A DNA stretch of 64,000 nucleotides from Micropterix aruncella (taxonomy: Eukaryota; Arthropoda; Insecta; Lepidoptera; Micropterigidae), in NCBI GenBank assembly GCA_944548615.1, contig OX155964.1:16170484-16234483 (forward strand), read 5' to 3'. A model generated the notes under the pieces. It ran no database searches and was not told where the DNA came from. It saw only the letters and a program-made list of their open reading frames with translations. The position numbers and the translations under genes are program-made. Each line of letters starts with the position of its first letter. Positions within the stretch are counted from its first letter, which is position 1. Positions 11,011-20,581 of the stretch are shown here, one piece after another.

Positions 11011-11277
11011 CCTAACTGCCAAAAGAAGGGTTATATTTTTACTGCATATGTATGTATGTATTTGCATGCCAATTTGATTATATTACCGTTATTTGTAAGT
11101 GTCTTCTTGTGAGTGTCTTATTTGTGAGTGTCTTATCTCTTTAACCATTTATGCAGTAAAAGGGAAATTGTATGCAGTAAAAGGGAATAGTCTTTTGTTT
11201 TAAACACTTGAGACGATAAATTTACCTATCCCAAAGTCTTCTATGTGCACCTCACCTCAAGATAAATATAGTTAACA

Positions 11278-11325
11278 CTTTCTGGGGTGACGGGTTCGAC
11301 CGTTGTAGTTGACATCAAGAGCATA
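11278..11325 (-). repeat. Family G head fragment
   Basis: GGGTGACGGGTTCGACCGTT followed by GTAGTTGACAT matches the terminal block seen inverted at 34670-34705. Confidence 0.55.
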
Positions 11326-12662
11326 GATTATTACTAATCACATGGTAAAAAACATGAAATCCAGAAAACATTAGTAAATTAAGATAGTTTATTAATTAGG
11401 TATCTACATTCAAAATCTACTTTTGTTACTTCTGAAATAATGATTTGTGTTAATATGTAGTTTTACTTACTATTCCGAGTTAAATTTGGCTGTCAATAAC
11501 CGAAGATAATTAAAAGTTGGGCGTTGAAACATGCATTTTTTATCATTTTCTCGTTCCATTCGTTTGGCAGAGTGGCATGTTTATGCACGCGTTCAATATG
11601 CAAAACGATAGTAAAGTAGCCAAGGATTTCAAAAAAGGTTTGTAAGCGGGATTAATCAGGACAAAGCAGGAATTCATTTCTTTTTGATCCGTCCCATACG
11701 AAAAATCAGAAAAAATCTGGCCAAAGTATAAAGTTTAGGAATAAAACACAAAAGCCAACTATTTTTAAGGTTAATAAGGTCTATCCATCGGCATTAAAAA
11801 AAGGGAAAAAAGTGAAAGTCCCTTAAAGAAGTTTTGACCCGCCGCGCGCCGTGCGACGAAGAGGAAGCGAAATACTGTAAACGCACTTCTGTGTGTCTGT
11901 CTATCTGTGTGCGTTTATTTCTCCACAATAGCGCCCAAACGCTTCATCTAATTCAGATGAAATTTGGCATTCAGGCATCATTTGGCCATGGCAAGAGTTG
12001 AAAAGATTTTGTTGAAAATCGGTCCACCAGATAATTTAATCCCGAAATATTGGACTTAGTGACTTAAAATTCGGTGGGCAGGTGGCTTGATGGGCTTAAG
12101 CCACATCATGAAATTGTCAAGCAAACAGTGTGATTCATAAAAAGGGGTCATTGCAATCGGGTGACCTTTTAAGGGAAGGTGACATCAGCCGATTGACTTG
12201 AAATTTAATACATAGACTCCTGATGATTCGAGTAAGCGGTGTCATAGGAAGGGATAATGTCAATGGGGAGACCAAGGGGCCGTTTTTTATATAATTTTAA
12301 TATGGTTGGGGGTTGAGGTTTTGGCCTGGAGGGGTTGTCTGCTTACCGGGAATGTCTTGGGGCGACATATTTTTTTACCGATTTTTTTACTTTATAAACG
12401 CGGGCGAATGGCGGAGCTTGCGCGATTCGCTGACTATTTTATGTGACCATTATTTAATCATGATCATAAAACTTAGTTTCGCGAACCTAGATTTAGTTCT
12501 ATCGACCTCTTGTGGTTCGTGCATCACCGGCTAAAAACAAAAATTAAAAACTCCGCAAAAAAATCTCAAAATCATTTTTTTCCGAATTTTATTAAAACCA
12601 TAGTAAACGTCGATAGGTTTCCAATTTATTTAGAATGTTCTTCAACTGCTTGCCTCTGAGAT
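11326..12662. other. Unassigned, probably non-coding transposon sequence
   Basis: A block at 11830-12060 (GCGCGCCGTGCGACGAAG, then TAGCGCCCAAACGCTTC and GATGAAATTTGGCATTC) reads like the internal part of a non-autonomous element. The phrase 'aaatttggcat...aaaatcggtcca' is a common phrase in Lep1/Helitron-type repeats. No coding frame is supported. Confidence 0.35.
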
Positions 12663-13061
12663 TTTTTACACAACTATTCAACAAACAAGGAGTTTAATGT
12701 GTTCAGGGTTCATCTATGTAAGTTGTTTTTGTAAATGTTTTACGTTTCTTTCATCATTTATGTAAATGTTTTTCGTTTCTTTATTTCACCATAACTTCTA
12801 AACGCTTTAACCGATTGAGACGTGTGTAATATTGTTAGAATAGTTGTCATCACGAAGGTCATAGTGTACATTAAATGTCTATATATTAAGTAAGTAGTTG
12901 TCTAAATGTACAAACGTCAATAAATTAACATAAAATATTGTGTTTAGTGTCAAATGAAAGGTCTGATTCAGTGCATTCCGGAAATATACATGTATCCATA
13001 GCAATAAATGCAAGAACCACAAATATTTCATGTAAAAACCGTAGGAAAAACAATTATAAAT

Positions 13062-13070
13062 ACTTCTGTA
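13062..13070 (+). repeat. Left target-site duplication of LINE insertion
   Basis: ACTTCTGTA, repeated exactly at 13780-13788 on the other side of the LINE fragment. Confidence 0.75.
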
Positions 13071-13779
13071 TTATTTTTTTTATTTGTTGAGTGGGGCTTT
13101 TCTAAGGTCTTTATACACCTTGTAACACTGCGACCATTGCTGATCTATTGTGTTCGCCACCTACTATAGTTCTGCGCTAAGCCTCGTGTCATTTAAGAAC
13201 CGCAACAGGCTTTTCGCGCCAGATTGTTTTACCTCCTCAGGTTGGAGGTAATGACCACCCAAGTGGGTGTATCTTTTACGCATCAGCGGGCCACACTCGC
13301 ACATGAGGTGCTTGGGAGTTTCCTCTGCTCCTTGGCAGAACCTGCACATTTTTGTGTCTCTGAGCTTGAGGTAGAACATGTGTTTATTCAGGCGACAATG
13401 CCCCGTGAGCGCTCTCACCAGTATGCGTAGATTGTTCCTATTTAGCGATAAGGCCTCACGGTCGTAAGCCTTAATTAGCGCTTTGGAATGATTCAACCCT
13501 GGCGTGTTGTTCCAGTGGTTGACGGATTGTTCTAAACACATTTGTTTGAGCATTAGGTTTGCAAGGCTTTTTGGTACGCCACAGCAAGGTTCAGGGCCGT
13601 ATAACGTTTCCTTTGCTCCCGTCTTAGCAAGTTCGTCGGCTTTTTCATTTTCCTCGATTCCTGCATGGCCGGGAACTCATCTTAGAATTACCCTGTTCTT
13701 TTCGCCCGGGGAATTCAGTAGTGATATGCAGTTTTGCACTAGCTTTGTATTAATGGTATTCGAGGCTAGTGCCATAAGA
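13071..13779 (-). mobile_element. R1/I-type LINE, 5'-truncated insertion (RNase H and zinc knuckle)
   Basis: The minus strand encodes, in one frame, MALASNTINTKLVQNCIS, EKNRVILR, a TGA stop, VPGHAGIEENEKADELAKTG and then SEQSVNHWNNTPGLNHSK-like sequence. It closes with the knuckle CRFCQGAEETPKHLMCECG and a stop at 13164. WVPGH and NEKADELA are RNase H motifs, so the stop replaces the Trp codon of ILRWVPGH (near 13678). A T-rich run at 13071-13083 is the minus-strand poly(A) end. The 9-bp flanking duplication marks target-primed insertion. One nonsense change over about 200 codons suggests a fairly recent death. Confidence 0.85.
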
Positions 13780-13788
13780 ACTTCTGTA
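13780..13788 (+). repeat. Right target-site duplication of LINE insertion
   Basis: ACTTCTGTA, identical to 13062-13070. Confidence 0.75.
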
Positions 13789-13806
13789 ACGGCAGTCGTG
13801 TTTTTT

Positions 13807-14221
13807 ATTCTTTATAATATATTTACTTGTTCAGAATTTATACCGAATTTCATCCATGGTTTTATTGGTACATATTTATAATGTCAAACCGCGATAATCT
13901 TTGATTTCAATGCTAATTTCGTCCTCACTGGCCTTTAACGGTTTGTCCCCGCCGAGTGTTGTTATGTTAGGGGTCAGATTGTAAGATCGCAGACCCGATT
14001 TCTGTTGCAAGATGTACGTCGAACGAGTTGCGCGCATGACATGGCTAGGCGGCTATTGCCACGAGAGAAAGTTGCATTTGCGTCTAACGAACGAACATGT
14101 TATTACTGCAAATATGAGGGCCGCGGGTCAACAACCACGCGATCTCTTCACACTTCTATTCCGCGCCAAACCATAGTAAGTTAATAGTAAAAACACATTT
14201 TAAAAACAAGCTAAAGTCTCT
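13807..14221. other. Unassigned; contains a 'CAAACCGCGATA' repeat word
   Basis: The sequence TAATGTCAAACCGCGATAAT at 13880 is also found near 49480 and 57813 (AATGTCAAACAACCGCGATA) and in weaker form near 22908. It probably belongs to a short dispersed repeat. No gene is supported. Confidence 0.4.
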
Positions 14222-14705
14222 TTCCCGAGCTCTTTTGCCCGGGTGCAGCAGCCACGTAATAGTGGAACTTAGAACGGGATATCATAATTGAATGCTATAC
14301 AGAATTTCGTGTTTGTGCTGTTGACCGTTGAGGGGTCGTGACCTGGACGCAGCAGCCCAATCGCGGTGAAACTTAGAACAGGCTATCCTAATTGAATGCG
14401 TATACAAAATTTCGTTTCTGTACTGTTGACCGTTGAGGAGTCCCCTCGTTGGAAGTCAACCCTGTGTGCAGCAGCCCTATCGCGGTGACACTTAGAACGG
14501 GCTATCATAATTGAATGCGTATACACAATTTCGTTTCTGTGCTGTTGGCAGTTGAGGAGTCCCCTCGCCGGAAGCCAATCCTGAGTGCAGCAGCCATGCA
14601 ATTGTAAAAATTAGAACGGGCTGTCATAATTGAATGCGTATACAGAACTGTACTGTTGACTGTGGAAGAGTATCCTCGTCGGAAGTCGATCCTGGGTGTA
14701 GAATC
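14222..14705 (+). repeat. Tandem array, about 119-bp unit, four copies
   Basis: Each unit contains GGGTGCAGCAGCCA-like, CTTAGAACGGGCTATCATAA, TTGAATGCGTATACA, TTTCGT..CTGT.CTGTTGACC and GAGGAGTCCCCTCG. The AGAACGGG word recurs at about 14271, 14375, 14494 and 14613, so spacing is 104, 119 and 119 bp. A related three-unit array is at 60.8 kb and a single monomer at 8.16 kb. Both arrays lie directly upstream of LINE reverse transcriptase pieces in the same orientation. The short reading frames on the minus strand are artefacts of the repeat. Confidence 0.8.
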
Positions 14706-14889
14706 AGGTCATGGACACCATAAAAATGCATTATCATCGGAACTGAAACAATATATAAAATTTGGACTTCATAGGATAAACAAACCAAACAAACTAACAA
14801 ACATTGCAAGGTAAATAAAATCTTGTAAAAACAACATGCAAGAACCGCAGAACATAGGTACTAGCTGGCAAAGAATTGTCAAAGACCAT

Positions 14890-15085
14890 TTCGGCCAACA
14901 TCCTACTCTTTCCTTGGTAAAGTTGATACTGGCGTCCCTCAGGGACCTATATCGGTTCCCATCAAGTTCAAACTTTTAATTCAGTTAATACATCTATTTT
15001 CCAATATTGTGATCACCTTTGTATGCAGATGACACCCAACTCATGCATACTATCAATCCAAACAGCACGATCTGATCTTTAATTA
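14890..15085 (+). mobile_element. LINE reverse transcriptase core relic (GVPQG and YADD)
   Basis: TGVPQGPISVP near 14930 matches the G.PQGS..GP motif. About 90 bp on, after frame changes, LYADDTQLMHTINPNS contains the YADD catalytic box. The spacing is compressed and the frame broken, so the copy is dead. The YADDTQL variant fits the Jockey/CR1 group. Confidence 0.7.
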
Positions 15086-15282
15086 GAGCTAGGTAGGATA
15101 ATATAATAGAAAAGTTTAGAAAAAAACAGGAATAGAAAAAAAATATTTAAAAATCGAGTGTATGGTCGTTGTATGTATCAAGTATTATAAGTACCGGAAA
15201 TTTTTAATGTGACCATCGTATTAATGAGGGCCACACTAAAAGTTTACTGAGTAAATAAGGGAAATTTCAATGACTGGCCGAA

Positions 15283-16205
15283 AATCCATTTGACAACCAT
15301 GGAGCCAGACTGGTCTAAGTGACATTTTGAGCGAAATAGACTTTTTTGCATAATGCCATATAAAATTCATAATTCTTCCATGCCACACTAGTCTAAGGGC
15401 TCTTCATTCATATTTTCCTTGATAAATCGCAACATCTTACTATAGAATTGGTGTCATCTACAAAATAATAGAACGCTATAGTGATCTACATAACAAATTG
15501 CATTTAGATCACAATGGTCCCAATTTTACTAGAATTGAAATAGTTTTTGGTTAACCAAAGTGATCTAAAGCAATACAGAAACAAATTAAGCTCACTAAGC
15601 TCACTAAGTTACAATGGTGATTACATCGAAACTTATGAAACGGTTGACGGTATAAATTCCAAAACTTTTTTTTAAACCTCAAGAATTATATACTGGAAAA
15701 AGCCACCGAAACTAGGTAAATATCGTATCAAAAAATGCGACATTAAAAAAACTCTCAAATTCATCCCACTCATCCATCACCCGTTTTACTTCACATTACC
15801 ACATGTCCCGAGAAGAGGAGGCGGTGACGAAGCACCAGGCGATGATAACCTATTGTCTGCTGTAGTAGGTGATGATTAAGGTGTGGTTTATCTTATAATG
15901 AGAAAGGACATGTTTTTTCCTTATAACTTAAATAGTTTTTTCCTAATTTTTAAAATTTCCTAAATACCATAGTGATCTAAGTGATTTTTAATCATAAAAC
16001 TAAGAATGTAAGCTTAATTTAATAAAATATTTTGACAAAACTATTTTCTATTATACTTGACACTCATCAGAGTTACACTTAACTTTAAAAAACTAATAAA
16101 AGGCTCATAGATTAGTAACAGCAACCTCTAACGCGTTTACCTCATTTTCTCAGAAATATACTTTTGCGGCTTAGACCACTCTGGCTCCAAGGTCGTCATT
16201 TATTG
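15283..16205. mobile_element. Inverted-repeat DNA element, about 0.92 kb, non-autonomous
   Basis: The left arm (CATGGAGCCAGACTGGTCTA) and the complement of the right arm (CCTTGGAGCCAGAGTGGTCTA) match over about 35 bp with few differences, in inverted orientation 0.9 kb apart. The phrase 'tagtgatctaa' recurs inside (near 15478, 15560 and 15970). No transposase frame was found. Superfamily unknown. Confidence 0.5.
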
Positions 16206-16439
16206 TTTCTTTAAATATCATCCGTGCGAGTTAATTTAATTTTCCATACATGTAAACCAATTTTCATAACATTTATTCCACTGCTCTGTGGTGACCTCGG
16301 ATACATGTTTTCATATTTTTTGACAGTCTCTTCTAGCGATGTACTATAAATCGTTAGGCGCGTAATTGGTTTATTATTGTTTATTACTGTTTAAAGGATA
16401 GCTCATGATTTCTACGGTTTCCGACTACAAAAAATCGAT

Positions 16440-16830
16440 TGCCTATCTAACCGTATGACAGCTGGCATTGCCATGTTGAAAGATGATGCAGCGCTTACGA
16501 TTGCTTTTACAGAGTTCTTAAATAACTTTCGGCAAGAAAATGGTCGTGTACCAATTATTATTGAGAGTACGATAACTCTCCAGAGCAACAGTAGCCACGT
16601 AACCAGCTTTCCCGAAGAAAGAAGCGATCATCCGTTTCGCGGCACTTTGCATGCTAGGTTCAGCGAATCTTCAAAAACCCAAATGCTGATTGCTGCTTTG
16701 TTTCAGGGTCGCAGCTGTAAATCCAGGTTTTGTCACCAACACCAAATTTCAACAGCATTTCAAACAGCTCTCAGAAAACAAACCATACTGGTACTGCCCT
16801 TTCTCGGCTTCCTTAAACATCGATAAAGTA
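16440..16830 (-). pseudogene. mariner (DD34D) transposase pseudogene, partial
   Basis: The minus strand reads GVGDKTWIYSCDPETKQQSA, then FFGKAGYVATVALE, then NWYTTIFLPKVI, a stop, ELCKSNRKRCIIFQHGNASC and HT. This matches the middle of mariner transposases ('DETWI..YDPETK', 'CFF...G.V...PL', 'WYT...LP.....L....R.R...HHDNASSHT'). The second catalytic Asp of HDNAS is replaced by Gly (HGNAS). There are at least one stop and one frameshift, and neither end nor terminal inverted repeat was found, so it is clearly dead. The plus-strand open frame over the same bases is a shadow. Confidence 0.8.
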
Positions 16831-17533
16831 ACTTAAAAACAAAGGCATGATACAAACTACATATTAAGGAGGACACACATCTACGAATTTGAAAACTGGT
16901 TACCCAGATGCTAGAGCACAGTCACGGTGTTCATTTTTTAGTTTTATAAAATAATTTGATATTGATAATCTATTTAAATGGCGTATAACAGAAAAAATTT
17001 ATTAATTATGAAAAAAGGAGAGCAGTGAGAGGTCGCTTCAGTATTCCGCTACTTAAAACCGAACTCGATCTCGGACTTGAGAAAGATCATTGAACATTTG
17101 GAAATCAAATTATTACTGCACTGTTGTTGCAATACCATAAATTCTTAACTCAAAACTGCTTGACTTTGACTGCATCGAGGTTTTGATAAGACAAATATTT
17201 CGCCTCTTTTATCTAAGTTGTTACCCTTGTTGTATTTAGGTCACTGTACTAGTGACCTAAATAGGAGATACTGTTATGGTGAAATAAAATAACTCTAAGC
17301 TGTAATATTTTTTTCTTAATTTCAGATACTGGATAAATAGGAGATACAACCCGTGAAAGAAACCATAATATTCGCAAACACTCGTTATCACTAAAAGAAA
17401 TTAGATGCTTTTAACATTGCGATAAAATGTAAAATTATATATTTACATATATCAATCCACCATTGTGAAATTATCTGCGAGTCAAGAATATAGACTTTTG
17501 AGACTATATTATACGAGCATATATCATAGGGAA
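16831..17533. other. Intergenic or 5' region upstream of candidate small gene
   Basis: AT-rich. A possible splice acceptor (TTTTTTTCTTAATTTCAG) ends at 17325. If the small gene at 17534 is real, 17326-17533 could be its 5' untranslated exon sequence. No other coding signal. Confidence 0.3.
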
Positions 17534-17695
17534 ATGTCTCACAACTGTCGCCCGCCCCTAGGCGGTCCAGGAGCTACTTCTAGAGATGCTAACAACAACC
17601 TCGTGCACCAAGGACAAGGGGCTAGAAATGGAGGAGCAGCCAGAGCATATGGCGCAGCTTCCACCAACGCAGTTGGACCTGCAAACAACTACCAG
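17534..17695 (+). CDS. Candidate small host gene, exon 1 (54 codons)
   Basis: ATG at 17534 (context GGGAAATGT) opens a Gly/Ala/Asn-rich segment: MSHNCRPPLGGPGATSRDAN, then LVHQGQGARNGG and ASTNAVGPANNYQ. The G+C content and use of third-position C/G are well above the neighbouring AT-rich DNA. The segment ends at CAG|GTGAAT, a plausible GT donor in phase 0, compatible with the acceptor at 20476. The open frame extends upstream of the ATG, so the start could be elsewhere. I do not recognise the family. The segment is low-complexity and probably disordered. Support is composition and splice signals only, with no homology. Confidence 0.4.
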
Positions 17696-17740
17696 GTGAA
17701 TATGAATATTATGTAGTAATTAGGAGTTTTAATAGGTTTC

Positions 17741-18437
17741 AGAGTGGCGTCGCTAGACCTCTGTAGGCCCGGGGCGGAAATAATCTGAGAGGCCCCCCAG
17801 GAAGTGATAAATCATAAGAAACTGTGTCAAGAATAAAATCAGGGCGGAAAATAAAAACCATCATAATCCACGAAAACTAAAGTCCTATTTATTAAGGTCA
17901 AGGTGAAAAACAAAAGGCAATAACTAAAATTTTAGTGTTAAACAACAAAATCTAAACACTTTCTGCCTGCGCACTTTAGCTTCAGCGAACTCCTTAATAA
18001 TTGCATCAAAATCCGCCTTGTTTGCTGCTTCCCTTTCCACTGACAGAATAGCCAAGCCGTTAAGGCTTTCTTGGCTCATTGTTGATCTTAAATAAGTTTT
18101 TATCAGCTTGAGCTTTGAAAAGCTTCTTTCGTTAGAAGCCCCAGAAACACACACTGTCAAAAAAAGTTTCAATGCTACATACACATTGGGAACAGATTCT
18201 GTGAGGTCCATTTACACAATGAACTGTAAGACTTTTAGTGATATCCACTTCTCCGATTCTTCTTTTGGAACCCCAGCAAAAAATCCATTCTATTAATATG
18301 GAAACTATTTAATATGGAAAATAAGCATTACATTTATATTTTTCATGTGGGCCTCCAAAAAAAAAAACTATTTGGAGGCCCCTGCCCTTGCGAGGCCCGG
18401 GACGGACCGCCCCCCCCCCCCCCTAGCGACGCCACTG
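17741..18437 (-). mobile_element. Non-autonomous hAT element with transposase remnant
   Basis: The ends are inverted repeats: AGTGGCGTCGCTAG at 17743, and CTAGCGACGCCACTG at 18423-18437. A GGCCCGGGGCGG / GACGGACCGC-type block lies inside each. A C-run of 14 bases (18410-18423) sits next to the right end. The left terminal C appears mutated. An exact 8-bp target duplication was not recognisable. Its position is inside the putative intron of the small gene at 17534-20572. Confidence 0.7.
17924..18211 (-). pseudogene. hAT transposase, C-terminal dimerisation region
   Basis: The minus strand encodes VYVALKLFLTVCVSGASNER, then SFSKLKLIKTYLRSTM and LNGLAILSVE. This is the hAT C-terminal dimerisation motif ('P.....L..L..P.S.A..ERSFS.LK.IK..LRS.M....L..L..L.IE'). 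It is the last ~95 codons only. The zinc finger and the catalytic domain are absent, so the element cannot move by itself. The C-terminus runs to a stop at 17924. Confidence 0.8.
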
Positions 18438-19200
18438 GGTTCTGATGTCCGAATAAATGACCATCAGCGTTATACTTGACAAGATACTTGAAAAGAAATA
18501 TGTATCAGTTGATTATGTCTAAAATAAATTGATAATTAGATTTACACTTTTATATGTGCATAGTAAGAAACCTTTTTTAAGCTACTTAATTTATTGGTCA
18601 ATTTAGTTATTTATTTATCTATATATTTATTTATTTTACTTATCTATAAAGTTACATATTTTCATTTTCTTTATTTAATATTAGTTCTTTATTTATATAC
18701 ACATATATTATATTACCCATATTAACCATATTATACAATATATTATATTAACCATATTTTTTTTAAGAATTAATGAGCGATCGGAATGAATGAATGAAAA
18801 AAAAATAAAAGTTACTATGTCTTAAATACTATCATCCTAGAACAGATATACAATCTAGTGGGGTGATAAAATCCACACAAATGTAATCTTATTTGCTTCG
18901 CAAAAAAAATGTTAAAATATTATTATTTATATATTTGTTATTTTTTTTTGCCAAAATCAATTTTTATAAAATAAAAATAAATAAATAAAAATAAAATCTG
19001 CAGGCTTGCAAAAACGTGGATATTAATTCGACGTGGGAGATTTTCTTTAGGGTTGCTTAATATGTCAGTTTAGTGTCAGATGATTTTGGATAGTAGTTCT
19101 ATTAAAAGGACTTTTCTTAAACAATTAATTAAACTATTTGAAACAGTTTGTCTGGTTTACAAGCGAAGTTTAGGAAATGCTAGGAATATCACGCAAGGAA
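18438..19200. other. AT-rich intronic or intergenic sequence
   Basis: Long A/T runs with many TTAT repeats (18600-18760). No gene. Confidence 0.4.
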
Positions 19201-19204
19201 TTTA

Positions 19205-19492
19205 TGCAGCGTCGTGTGACAGCCCGAGGCATAGTGGCTAGGTCTCTTAATCTTACTTTGTTAGGTCCCGGGTTCGATTCCCGACTGGGTTACAATTTTT
19301 CGTTGCGATAAAATTGACGGAATCGCATTTCAATTTTTTCGTTCGAATGCAATAACAAGACACACACTTACACACATGTTACAAGCACACATACATATAA
19401 ACACTTCAAAGTAGAGTTGGTTGGAAGAGATTGTGGTATGACAATAAACTCGCCCATTGTGAAATTTCACAATAAATAGTATAAACAAACAC
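19205..19492 (+). mobile_element. tRNA-derived SINE (HaSE-like)
   Basis: A degenerate tRNA-like head has an A-box-like CATAGTGGCTAGG near 19230 and a B box GGTTCGATTCC at 19271-19281, followed by CGACTGGGTTAC. The body ends with AGAGTTGGTTGGAAGAGATTG, CAATAAACTCGCCCATTGTG and a short AT tail. The 'GTTGG.AGAGA....CAATAA..CGCC..TTGT' block is typical of lepidopteran HaSE-type SINEs. It is not a functional tRNA because the acceptor arm is not maintained. Confidence 0.7.
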
Positions 19493-20476
19493 GTTTTTTA
19501 AGACGATATGATTGCTTAGAAAACACTTCTATTTGTGTTTCTTTATATAATTCTAAATAAATAGCGATGATTGGTTGTTTTTAACCTATATAACTCGGTA
19601 AAATGCGCTGTTTTTCATGCTAAGTACATTATTGTTATATTTTAGTTTAAGGAAAAGAGTGAGGGAACTTTTTTAAAAAATGAAGTAAAGAAGGTACAAT
19701 TTTGAAATATATAAATGATTTTCAGTAAATATAGTCCGAAAGAGCTAAACTAAAAGCGTATGCGCAATGACCTTGTCTTGACCTGATCCTTAAGAAAAGT
19801 ATAGAAGACAAACCAATTTTTTTATTACACATATTTTTTGTAATAAATGTTCACATTTTGGTTCATAGGTTTTTGAAGTCCATACTTCTCAGTTTTACTG
19901 TAGGATTATTTATTTGTTAAACTTTTCTCGTGTTGGACTAAAAGTCATTTAAAATAATACAAGAATTTAAACAAACTTGTCTAAAATTTTGTCTAAAACT
20001 AGATTTTTAATACTCTGAGCCCTTATTAAACGATTACTGAACTAGCATATTTTATAATTTTAGCACTATTAACGTTTTACCGTTAAAGTTTTACACATTT
20101 TTAATGGATTACATATGTATAACTTTGAATAAAGTTAAGAATCAACTGCGCCCATCACTGAGTTTCGGACTCCTGGCTGGCACCAGGATGCTAACACCTT
20201 GTCGGCACTAAGCTGCTGGCACCAGTCTAGCACCAGGAAGGAAAATACTAAAACTAATCCCAAATAGTTTTTTTGGCAGGAATTGCAAAAGGGTACCTAA
20301 TTATTTAATAAAAATTAATTATCAATTTTGCCCTGTATTATATTTTATGGTGCCCGTAGCTACTAGCTCAGAGTCACATCCGATCTCTTTTATGAATTAG
20401 TTTATTGCGACATTAGATTTGCACTACGATACAGTCACATTTTTTATGCAAATTTTCCCGTTGTCTTTACTTTCAG
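19493..20476. other. AT-rich intronic or intergenic sequence
   Basis: A GC-richer patch at 20145-20245 carries the word TGGCACCAG several times (20178, 20218). The last 20 bases form a good acceptor (TTGTCTTTACTTTCAG). No other signal. Confidence 0.4.
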
Positions 20477-20572
20477 AAGGTGACAGCAAAAGTTCTCTTT
20501 GGGACTGTCGCCGCAATCAACGACCTCAAATTACAGGAAAAGGCGGCCAGAGAGGCACGGAAAAGTCACTAA
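20477..20572 (+). CDS. Candidate small host gene, terminal exon (31 codons and stop)
   Basis: After the acceptor TTTACTTTCAG the sequence reads KVTAKVLFGTVAAINDL, then KLQEKAAREARKSH and TAA. It is short, GC-richer than its flanks, helix-like and charged at the C-terminus. It joins in phase 0 to the exon ending at 17695, giving an 85-residue protein with a disordered Gly/Asn/Ala N-terminal half and a helical C-terminal half. A strong donor (AAG|GTAAGT) follows nine bases after the stop, at 20581, suggesting an intron in the 3' UTR. Family unknown. A second frame is also open over this exon, so the phase choice relies on exon 1. Confidence 0.45.
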   Translation, partial: KVTAKVLFGTVAAINDLKLQEKAAREARKSH

Positions 20573-20581
20573 ACTCATAAG

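Larger units (their letters stand above)
12664..13806 (+). mobile_element. MITE family M copy, interrupted by a LINE
   Basis: The left end TTTTTACACAACTATTCAAC is at about 12664 and the right end AACGGCAGTCGTGTTTTTT at about 13787-13806. Between 13071 and 13779 the MITE is split by an inverted LINE fragment flanked by direct repeats of ACTTCTGTA. Removing the LINE and one repeat restores the usual M-family text (aattataaatac..ctgtaacggcagtcgtg). Confidence 0.75.

Noticed and set aside
13224..13881. Plus-strand frames opposite the R1/I-type LINE
   Set aside because: Shadows of the minus-strand RNase H and zinc-knuckle coding region.
14222..14705. CRISPR-like array
   Set aside because: The whole 119-bp unit is repeated, with no short repeat alternating with unique spacers, and the context is a eukaryotic genome.
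16455..16826. 123-codon plus-strand frame
   Set aside because: The minus strand of the same bases encodes clear mariner transposase text; the plus frame is a shadow.
17734..18445. 8-bp target-site duplication for the hAT element at 17741-18437
   Set aside because: The flanks AGGTTTCA and GGTTCTGA share only part of their bases, so an exact duplication cannot be claimed.
19215..19300. Possible tRNA gene
   Set aside because: A B box is present, but the acceptor stem does not pair and the sequence continues into a SINE body, so it is a tRNA-derived SINE.
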